Position numbers and translations under genes: made by a program. A DNA stretch of 31,056 nucleotides from Gammaproteobacteria bacterium (lineage in GTDB: Bacteria > Pseudomonadota > Gammaproteobacteria > UBA11654), in contig JABHDX010000147.1 in NCBI GenBank assembly GCA_018672815.1, forward strand, positions 1 to 31,056. Direction: 5' to 3'. Positions 25,671-31,056 of this stretch are shown here, piece by piece. The stretch's first letter is position 1; every line of letters begins with the position of its first letter. Below the pieces are notes generated by a model. That model was not told where the DNA came from. It was given only the letters and a program-made list of their open reading frames with translations, and searched no databases.

Positions 25671-26459
25671 ATGACAGTTTCAAGAAATAAAATTGCTACT
25701 TTAATCTTTAGCATTATGTTTTTAAGTATGTCTTTATTTCATTCAGTGATAGCAGATACAACAAATGAAGATGAGCTGATCTTAGTTGTTGGCGCTTCGG
25801 GTAGAACAGGATCTTACGTTATAAAGTACTTAAAACAGCAAGACAGAAACTTTATCCCAATGACTAGTAATAAAGAACGTGCTGCTAAAAAAATTAGTGA
25901 AAAATATAATTGGGTTGAAGCGGATGTCAAAAACCCAAAGTCATTAGATTCTATTATGGTCGGCGTTACCGCAATCATATCAGGCCTTGGGACAAATATA
26001 TTTGAAGGACCTAACAGCCCTGAATTTATAGATTATGGTGGAACAAAAAATCTGATAGATGCTGCCAAAAAAGCAGGAACAGTAAAACAATTTATTCAAA
26101 TGTCATCATCTGGTATTACTCAAGAAAATAATCCTCTTAATAAATATGGCAATGTTTTGATATGGAAACTCAAAGGTGAAGATTACATTCGATCAAGTTC
26201 TATCACTCATACAATTATTAGAGCAGGTGGGTTAACTAATGATGAGTCAGGTGTTAAAGGAGCAAGAATGCAACAAGGAGATACTGTTCCTATAAATGGT
26301 GGTTTGACCAGTCGAGGTAACCTTGCTGCTATTTGTATAGAAGCATTAACCAATAAGAATGCAAAAAATAAAACATTTGAAGTTTTTGATGATGAAACAA
26401 TGAATGCTGATGCTTGGCGAGAGGATTTTGCAAAACTTATACCAGACACAAAATTATAA
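25671..26459 (+). CDS. Exported NmrA-like NAD(P)-binding Rossmann protein
   Basis: This 262-residue atypical short-chain dehydrogenase/NmrA-type protein has a dinucleotide motif GASGRTG (41-47), preceded by a hydrophobic leader of about 28 residues (ending VIA before DTTNEDE) that looks like a cleavable signal peptide. Later parts fit the family: EADVKNP (acidic residue at a strand end), FIQMSSSGIT and THTIIRAGGL. The catalytic Tyr-x-x-x-Lys of classical SDRs is not obvious, so it may be a reductase of the isoflavone-reductase/NmrA type or a redox sensor. Export of an NAD(P)-fold protein is unusual, since the periplasm has no free NAD(P) pool; the leader could instead act as a membrane anchor. 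It lies between TonB receptor 2 and the LacI gene and is probably under the same operator. Confidence 0.82.
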   Translation: MTVSRNKIATLIFSIMFLSMSLFHSVIADTTNEDELILVVGASGRTGSYVIKYLKQQDRNFIPMTSNKERAAKKISEKYNWVEADVKNPKSLDSIMVGVTAIISGLGTNIFEGPNSPEFIDYGGTKNLIDAAKKAGTVKQFIQMSSSGITQENNPLNKYGNVLIWKLKGEDYIRSSSITHTIIRAGGLTNDESGVKGARMQQGDTVPINGGLTSRGNLAAICIEALTNKNAKNKTFEVFDDETMNADAWREDFAKLIPDTKL

Positions 26460-26498
26460 TAGAAATCTATTATTGGTTGTTAATCGAATTATAGGCAT

Positions 26499-27512
26499 AT
26501 GAAGAAGGAGAAAAGTAGGATCACCTCCTATAATGTTGCTAAGTTAGCAGGTGTATCAAGATCAGCTGTATCAAGAGCATTTACTCCAAATGCTAGCGTC
26601 TCTCTAAAGACTAGAGAAAAAGTTAATAAAGCAGCTAAAAAACTTGGTTATCATCCTAACGTTATCGCCCGTAGTTTGATTACAAAAAAAACTCAGATGA
26701 TAGGGCTACTTATGGCTGATTGGGAGAATCCTTTCTACGCTAGTGCATTAAAAAAATATAGTGAAAAACTTCAAAAAGAAAATTATCAAACCGTTTTAGC
26801 TACTATTAATGAAAATAGTGATATTAATACTTCCATTGAGTTTCTAATGCAATACCAGGTAGATGGAATCATCATGCTTTCTGCTTTACCATCTGAAGAT
26901 CTAGTTCGCAAATGTAATCAAAAACATACACCAATAGTTTTAGTAGGTAATTCATCAAAAGAAATAAATACTTGTACAGTCAATATTGATCATAATGCGA
27001 TTGGAGAGAACTTAGCTGATTTAGCTTTAAATCTTGGTTATAGACGTTTTGTCATGATAAGGGGTGATAAGAATATTGAATCAGGGATTCAAAGAACCGA
27101 TTCATTTTCCAAGGTTATAGAAGAAAAAGAAGAAGGAAAAATCCTTGCTAATTTTACAGGTATATTAGGCCATGATGAGGGACGAAATGCCATGGCAGAT
27201 ATCATAAAAATAGATCCAGAACTTGTAATATGTTCTTCCGATTTGACAGCATTAGGCATTATTGATGGAGCACGCATAGATTATAATCTTGAGATACCTC
27301 GTGATATGGCTGTAATTGGTTTTGGAGATAATCCTATATCTTCTTGGGGTATGAATCGTTTAACTACTGTTCAATTACCATATGAAAAATTAATCGATGA
27401 GTCCATTAGATGTCTCATTAGACGCATTAATAACCCGGAACTCCCACCTAAAAATATAGAACTACTTTCAGATATCATAACCCGTGATACAACCAGAAAA
27501 CTTATGCAATAA
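26499..27512 (+). CDS. LacI-family transcriptional regulator
   Basis: This 337-residue regulator has an N-terminal helix-turn-helix (SYNVAKLAGVSRSAVSRAF, 10-28) and hinge helix NVIARSL (54-60). The hinge Leu60 would sit at the central CpG of the operator, as in LacI and PurR. The ligand-binding periplasmic-binding-protein-like domain follows, with IGLLMADWENPFYA (68-81), FVMIRGD (about 190), AVIGFGDNPISSW and TTVQLPYEKL. Two matching operators with a central CG (22865 and 29295) flank the gene, so it is the natural candidate for controlling TonB receptor 2 and the divergent SDR operon. No operator was found at its own start. It follows the NmrA-like gene by 39 bp and is probably co-transcribed, which would make it autoregulated through the receptor promoter. 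The inducer is unknown. Confidence 0.92.
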   Translation: MKKEKSRITSYNVAKLAGVSRSAVSRAFTPNASVSLKTREKVNKAAKKLGYHPNVIARSLITKKTQMIGLLMADWENPFYASALKKYSEKLQKENYQTVLATINENSDINTSIEFLMQYQVDGIIMLSALPSEDLVRKCNQKHTPIVLVGNSSKEINTCTVNIDHNAIGENLADLALNLGYRRFVMIRGDKNIESGIQRTDSFSKVIEEKEEGKILANFTGILGHDEGRNAMADIIKIDPELVICSSDLTALGIIDGARIDYNLEIPRDMAVIGFGDNPISSWGMNRLTTVQLPYEKLIDESIRCLIRRINNPELPPKNIELLSDIITRDTTRKLMQ

Positions 27513-27529
27513 GCTTATTCTGGTTTTTT
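27491..27529 (+). terminator. Intrinsic terminator overlapping the LacI stop codon
   Basis: AACCAGAA (27491-27498) pairs with TTCTGGTT (27518-27525), and a T-run reaches 27529. A shorter inner stem (CTTAT/ATAAG) may form in the loop. The stem contains the last codons and stop of the LacI gene and the 3' end of the convergent gene. It should end + strand transcripts; no equivalent T-run serves the - strand. Confidence 0.65.
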
Positions 27530-28285
27530 AAATTTGAATATAAATCGTTCTGATTTTCCACGCACATCAGGCATCATAACCATCGTGTTGAGAGCATCAT
27601 CAGGGTTATTCAAGATGTTACTTTCAGCAACAAAACGAAAACCAGAATTTTCAACTTCTTCCTTAACAAGTAGCTTATCTATGCGATGAAATTTCTCAAC
27701 ATCTCGTGTCCCTGATCCTAATTCAGCTTTATGATCAACAATTATCAGAGTACCACCTGGTTTGATTGCATCAAACAATGCCTTATTCATAGCTTCTGTA
27801 TTAATGTTCAGTTGAGATAAATGTGTGTCATGATAGATCAGTACAATGATCGCAGCATCAAGCATTTTAGAAAAAACAGGAGCATTAAATGTACCCATAA
27901 TACTAGTCACATTAGCGCGCTCTTCCGCTATAGGGTCTGTTGGATTACCATTTTTAAAAACACGTGCAAATTCTTTACCATTAAATCCGTAAACATGACC
28001 GGTTGTTCCGACTATATCACTTAGAATTCTAGTGTAATAACCACCTGCTGAACCAATATCTGCCACTATATCTCCAGGTCCTATGTCAGAGAAACTCATA
28101 ATTTCAAATGGCTTTCTGTCTATGTCACGTTGTCTATCTTTTGCAGGCCTTGTTTGATTTTCAATAGCCTTTTGTATGATACTTTCATTTTTCTCATGAG
28201 CATTAGTGCTTTCTGGTGCTGTAATAGCAAAGACCGGTAATAAGAGAATAAGTGTATAAAAAGTGGTTCGTTTTATTTTCATCAT
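27515..28285 (-). CDS. Exported class I methyltransferase-fold protein (COG4798-like)
   Basis: This 256-residue protein has a signal peptide (about 1-29, ending STNA) followed by the sequence pattern of the 'predicted methyltransferase' group with secretion signals: DIDRKPFEIMSF (54-65), motif I VADIGSAGGYYT (74-85), VYGFNGKEF, IVLIYHDTH (about 152) and KPGGTLIIVDHKA. The SAM-binding Gly-rich loop is intact, although SAM is not known to be available outside the cytoplasm, so the true ligand or location is uncertain. AAGGA lies 9-10 nt upstream of the first of two adjacent ATG codons. It is the second gene of a two-gene - strand operon with the membrane-anchored NmrA-like gene (48-bp gap) and ends 2 bp from the LacI stop. 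The product is probably periplasmic; function is unproven. Confidence 0.83.
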   Translation of the reverse strand: MMKIKRTTFYTLILLLPVFAITAPESTNAHEKNESIIQKAIENQTRPAKDRQRDIDRKPFEIMSFSDIGPGDIVADIGSAGGYYTRILSDIVGTTGHVYGFNGKEFARVFKNGNPTDPIAEERANVTSIMGTFNAPVFSKMLDAAIIVLIYHDTHLSQLNINTEAMNKALFDAIKPGGTLIIVDHKAELGSGTRDVEKFHRIDKLLVKEEVENSGFRFVAESNILNNPDDALNTMVMMPDVRGKSERFIFKFKKPE

Positions 28286-28333
28286 TATTTTAATCCTTTA
28301 TAAATTTTTTATAATGCAGTAACTTGAATCAAA

Positions 28334-29191
28334 TTAGTCCATGAACATTTGGTATAGATACAACATATCTGAATCATAAGCAGTAAATGTTTTTCCAATA
28401 GATTGCTTATTACCTAATGCCTCGATTGCTAGATTAGCAACATCCACTCTGGCAATAAAGCTAAAAGCTAAAGGATCTTCTGTTAGTTTTGCCTTGCCTG
28501 AGGATTGTCTATTGCTGAAACCACCAGGACGAATAATAGTATAGGCAAGACCACTTTCACGAAGATGATTTTCAGCCTTTTCTTTTTGTTTAATAACTTC
28601 TTTGTGGCCTCTTCTAGCAAGTGGAGGCAGAGCATTATATGACTCTCCTGTACCAATCACTGTAATGAAAATAAAGCGATTAGCGCCCATTGCTTTTGCT
28701 GAATCTATAATATTACGATTTCCAATAAAGTCAGGACGCTTATTAGGATCCATTTTTACTTCACCTTTGAACATCGATTGAATGAAATTTTGTCGCTTCG
28801 GTAGATCTTTAGCTGAAGTGCCAAGTGTTGATATCACTGTACCAAAGTTATTTTGAGAAAAAATACTCTCAACTTGTTCTTTAATGAGAGCATCAGCAAT
28901 AACTTGTTTAACCCCTAGTTGATTTAATTGTTGAACGTTTGAAGTAGATCGAACCATCGCTGTTACGTCTTCTCCACGATCTATTAACTTTTTAATAATT
29001 TCAAGCCCAACACCTCGAGTCCCTCCAACAATTAGAATTTTATTTGAGGGGGTGACGTAATTTGATGATGTTAAAAATTTTGTAGGAGTGTGATAAATAC
29101 TACTCATTAAGATCAAATATGCACTTATTATAAATACAAAACCAATTATGAGTGAAATTAGATAACGTGATATTTTTAAAATTATATTCAT
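28334..29191 (-). CDS. Membrane-anchored NmrA-like NAD(P)-binding protein
   Basis: This 285-residue atypical SDR/NmrA-like protein has an N-terminal transmembrane helix (about 9-31, very hydrophobic, with no clear cleavage site) and then a Rossmann domain with GGTRGVG (56-62), VIADALIKEQ, VISTLGTS, FIFITVIGTGES and YTIIRPGGFSN. Positively charged residues precede the helix and the globular part follows it, so the topology (cytoplasmic or periplasmic) is open. It shares layout and key blocks with the exported NmrA-like gene at 25671 but is clearly a different sequence. It is the first gene of a - strand operon. Its promoter carries the LacI-type operator on the -35 (29295-29310), so it should respond to the same regulator as TonB receptor 2. 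Two AAGGA-type sites precede the ATG. Confidence 0.82.
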   Translation of the reverse strand: MNIILKISRYLISLIIGFVFIISAYLILMSSIYHTPTKFLTSSNYVTPSNKILIVGGTRGVGLEIIKKLIDRGEDVTAMVRSTSNVQQLNQLGVKQVIADALIKEQVESIFSQNNFGTVISTLGTSAKDLPKRQNFIQSMFKGEVKMDPNKRPDFIGNRNIIDSAKAMGANRFIFITVIGTGESYNALPPLARRGHKEVIKQKEKAENHLRESGLAYTIIRPGGFSNRQSSGKAKLTEDPLAFSFIARVDVANLAIEALGNKQSIGKTFTAYDSDMLYLYQMFMD

Positions 29192-29273
29192 GTCCTTATT
29201 TCCTTCATTTATTTAATAAGTTATTTCTTCAATAGAATTGATTTATTTTTTGTAAAAAATATAGATTATTAAG

Positions 29274-29300
29274 AGTATAATTTATCAAAAGACATTGCAA
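29274..29300 (-). promoter_or_regulatory. Predicted sigma-70 promoter of the SDR/methyltransferase operon
   Basis: Read on the minus strand, TTGCAA (29300-29295) and TATACT (29279-29274) are separated by 15 bp (16 if the -35 is taken as TTTGCA). As at TonB receptor 2, the -35 is the TTTGCAA half of the LacI-type operator, in the same orientation relative to transcription. Confidence 0.55.
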
Positions 29301-29310
29301 ACGTGTGCAA
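29295..29310 (-). promoter_or_regulatory. LacI-type operator in the divergent SDR / GPH symporter region
   Basis: TTGCAAACGTGTGCAA on the + strand is the exact reverse complement of the operator at 22865-22880. It overlaps the predicted -35 of the SDR operon and lies 188 nt upstream of the symporter start, so control of the SDR operon is direct and control of the symporter is possible. Confidence 0.8.
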
Positions 29311-29345
29311 TTGCTATGGCTAAAAAATATCAGGAGTTTAATAAT

Positions 29346-29384
29346 TGTCCACTAATGAGACACACAGTGGGCTCTAGTTGCCTG
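29346..29384 (+). promoter_or_regulatory. Conserved upstream element, copy C
   Basis: TGTCCACTAATGAGACA (29346-29362) matches copy B at 13 of 17 bases. The second block, GTTG at 29377-29380 followed by CCTGTT, continues the match to copy B without a gap. It lies 152 nt upstream of the proposed ATC start of the GPH symporter, in the same orientation as that gene. Confidence 0.55.
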
Positions 29385-29497
29385 TTATCAATCAGTTGAT
29401 ATTAATATAGTTATTAGTAATGCTTTATACTAGCTAAGCTATTAAATGTCAGAAGATAAAAGTACTTTTAGATTTTAATTAAATAAGGTTTATAAAT

Positions 29498-30967
29498 ATC
29501 CCAACACGCGATCGAAAAATTAGTCTTCCAATTAAATTAGCCCATGGAATAGGATTGGGTGCGGAAGCTATTAAGACTAATTCCTTAGAGTTTTTTTTAT
29601 TATTCTATTATGTTCAAGTTTTACACCTAGATCCAATACTTGCAGGTACCGCTCTTCTCTTAGCATTGGTATTTGATGGTATTAGTGATCCCATTATTGG
29701 TGCATTTTCAGATAACTATAATTCTAAATTAGGTAGGCGACATCCATTCATGTATGCCTCTGCAATACCATTTGGATTAGCTTTTTATTTGCTTTTTAGT
29801 CCTCCAGAAAGTTTTTCTGGAATGAACCTTTTTTTATGGCTAACATTTTTTGCAATTACTCTACGTTTAATGATGACTTTTTTTCTTCTACCGTATTATG
29901 CTTTAGGCGCAGAATTGACTGAAAACTATGAAGATCGTACTGCTCTTGTAGCTATTAGAAATATGTTTTCTTTTATTGCAGCGATGATCTTATCTATAGT
30001 TGCATTTACTGTCTATTTTAAGGCCACTGATGATTATCCCCAAGGACAACTCAACCCTGATGCTTATCCTGCTTTTGCATTTACATTTGCGATTGTATCT
30101 ATAATCGTAATCTTTATTACAACTTTAGGGACTCAATCACAGATTCCTTTTATGCATAAAAATAATAGTGATAATGAACAATTTACTAATAGCTTCACTA
30201 GTTTTTATAGATATTTTTATAAGGGCCTGCTTGAGACTTTAAAAAATCGCTCCTTTCTTTCAATTTTTCTTGTTTCTATTACTTTTTTTATATTAAGTGG
30301 ACTCCAACGTGCACTTGTATTGCATATGAATACTTATTTTTGGGCTCTTGAGACATCGAAAATACAATATATGTTTTATGCTTTTTTTATTTCAACTGTG
30401 TTGGTCATCCCATTTGTTAAACACATCATTAATTGGTTGGATAAAAAAAGATCAATGTATTTAGGATTATCAATAATTTTAACTTCATTTGTTTTGCCAA
30501 CGATACTTCGTCTAATTGGTTTATTTCCAGAAAATGACAGTTCATTATTATTACCTTTTTTAATTGTTAGCCAAATAACAACAGGTTTTGGTATGGCAAT
30601 TATGGTGGTTGGTATGGGCTCTATTATGGCTGATATTGCTGATGATCAAGAGTTGAAAACTGGTAAGCGTCAAGAAGGTTTGATTTTCTCTTTTATTGGC
30701 TTGGCCAGTAAAGCTACTTCTGGAGTAGGTCATTTCTTAGCTGGATTAGCTCTTTCATTAATTTCTTTTCCTACTTCAGAGAATGTTACTGCTAATGAAG
30801 TACCTGAAGATGTTATTTTTAATCTTGGATTGGTATATGGACCAACTGTCTTGATCTTTGGTTTAGCATGTTTTTATTTTTTCTCTTACTATAGTATTAC
30901 TCGTAAAAGTCATGAGAAAACTCTAGAAACTTTAAGACAAAGACGGTTATCAGAAAAAAAACAGTGA
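29498..30967 (+). CDS. GPH-family (MFS_2) cation symporter, probable ATC start
   Basis: This inner-membrane carrier of the glycoside-pentoside-hexuronide:cation symporter family has about 12 helices. Hallmarks are DGISDPIIGAFSDN followed by GRRHPF in the helix 2-3 region, and MADIADDQELKTGKRQEGL in the second half. The first conventional in-frame start is TTG 29555, but this falls inside the conserved first block: the open frame continues upstream as PTRDRKISLPIKLAHGIG, which looks like the normal family N-terminus. AAGG at 29485-29488 lies 9 nt before ATC 29498, exactly where an ATG would be expected. Either ATC is used inefficiently, the start has mutated, or the base call is wrong. Length is 489 residues from ATC. 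Element C lies upstream. Sugars or glycosides are usual substrates; other solutes are possible. Confidence 0.8.
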   Translation: MPTRDRKISLPIKLAHGIGLGAEAIKTNSLEFFLLFYYVQVLHLDPILAGTALLLALVFDGISDPIIGAFSDNYNSKLGRRHPFMYASAIPFGLAFYLLFSPPESFSGMNLFLWLTFFAITLRLMMTFFLLPYYALGAELTENYEDRTALVAIRNMFSFIAAMILSIVAFTVYFKATDDYPQGQLNPDAYPAFAFTFAIVSIIVIFITTLGTQSQIPFMHKNNSDNEQFTNSFTSFYRYFYKGLLETLKNRSFLSIFLVSITFFILSGLQRALVLHMNTYFWALETSKIQYMFYAFFISTVLVIPFVKHIINWLDKKRSMYLGLSIILTSFVLPTILRLIGLFPENDSSLLLPFLIVSQITTGFGMAIMVVGMGSIMADIADDQELKTGKRQEGLIFSFIGLASKATSGVGHFLAGLALSLISFPTSENVTANEVPEDVIFNLGLVYGPTVLIFGLACFYFFSYYSITRKSHEKTLETLRQRRLSEKKQ

Positions 30968-30970
30968 ATA

Positions 30971-30993
30971 AGATTATATTATCTTTATAATCT
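30971..30993. terminator. AT-rich hairpin after the GPH symporter
   Basis: AGATTATA (30971-30978) and TATAATCT (30986-30993) form a perfect 8-bp stem with a 7-nt loop, 3 nt after the TGA. The stem is weak and no T-run follows, so termination is uncertain. Confidence 0.35.
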
Positions 30994-31011
30994 ACTCACA
31001 TCATTCAAATA

Positions 31012-31056
31012 GCGCCCGTAGCTCAACTGGATAGAGCATCAGCCTTCTAAGCTGAG
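31012..31056 (+). tRNA. tRNA-Arg(UCU), 3' part cut by window end
   Basis: GCGCCCG begins the acceptor arm. TA, the D-arm (GCTC...GAGC) and an anticodon stem TCAGC/GCTGA follow, enclosing loop CTTCTAA, so the anticodon is TCT (31046-31048), reading AGA codons. The variable loop starts at 31056 and the T-arm lies beyond the window. The sequence resembles E. coli argU. Confidence 0.93.

Larger units (their letters stand above)
29192..29497. other. Divergent regulatory intergenic region
   Basis: This 306-bp AT-rich gap separates the - strand SDR operon from the + strand GPH symporter. It holds a - strand promoter, a LacI-type operator, upstream element C, and a possible -10 for the symporter (TATACT at 29426-29431) without a good -35. 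I see no additional gene in it. Confidence 0.7.

Noticed and set aside
1..31056. Mobile elements, CRISPR array, phage or toxin-antitoxin genes
   Set aside because: No transposase, integrase, regularly spaced repeats, structural phage genes or paired small toxin genes were seen on either strand.

Overview
The window is AT-rich bacterial DNA that looks chromosomal and most resembles a marine-type gammaproteobacterium. This rests on two large TonB-dependent receptors, many acyl-CoA, aldehyde and MFS functions typical of such genomes, and a partial tRNA-Arg(UCU) with a gammaproteobacterial-looking acceptor arm. The lineage is an inference; no rRNA or ribosomal gene is present to fix it. I see no phage, insertion sequence or CRISPR array.

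Region 1 (1-11643, all +) is a catabolic operon: hydantoinase/oxoprolinase-type subunits B and A, a thiamine-diphosphate (ThDP) enzyme, an acyl-CoA dehydrogenase, a spinster-like MFS carrier, an aldehyde dehydrogenase, and an exported cytochrome c fused to a Vgb-like beta-propeller. It is followed by an IclR-family regulator (11783-12598) with a palindrome upstream. Region 2 (12590-14148, -) holds a branched-chain-type class IV aminotransferase and an isochorismatase-fold hydrolase whose nucleophilic cysteine is replaced by valine.

Region 3 (14441-18510, +) has a second cytochrome c/propeller fusion, a secreted MORN-repeat protein and a second aldehyde dehydrogenase. Region 4 (18799-22745, +) has TonB receptor 1, a SAM methyltransferase and a small conserved-looking protein. 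Region 5 (22944-30967) has TonB receptor 2, an exported NmrA-like Rossmann protein and a LacI regulator on +, then an exported methyltransferase-fold protein and a membrane-anchored NmrA-like protein on -, and finally a GPH-family symporter on + whose start codon appears to be ATC. The window ends inside tRNA-Arg.

Two regulatory networks can be read from the DNA. First, a 16-bp LacI-type operator occurs twice as exact reverse complements. It overlaps the -35 of TonB receptor 2 and the -35 of the divergent SDR/methyltransferase operon, and the LacI gene lies between them. Second, an approximately 39-nt element (consensus TGYCCAYTAWWGAGACA, then GTTG-N2-TG at fixed spacing) occurs three times. 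It lies 140-173 nt upstream of the second cytochrome/propeller gene, TonB receptor 1 and the GPH symporter, tying regions 3, 4 and 5 together.

Working model (inference): an organic substrate, possibly a cyclic amide or an amino-acid-derived compound, crosses the outer membrane through the TonB receptors and meets periplasmic cytochrome/propeller proteins. It then enters through the MFS carriers and is ring-opened or carboxylated by HyuAB, transaminated, decarboxylated by the ThDP enzyme, oxidised by aldehyde dehydrogenases, and desaturated as a CoA ester. No CoA ligase or glycosidase is in the window, so the substrate cannot be named.
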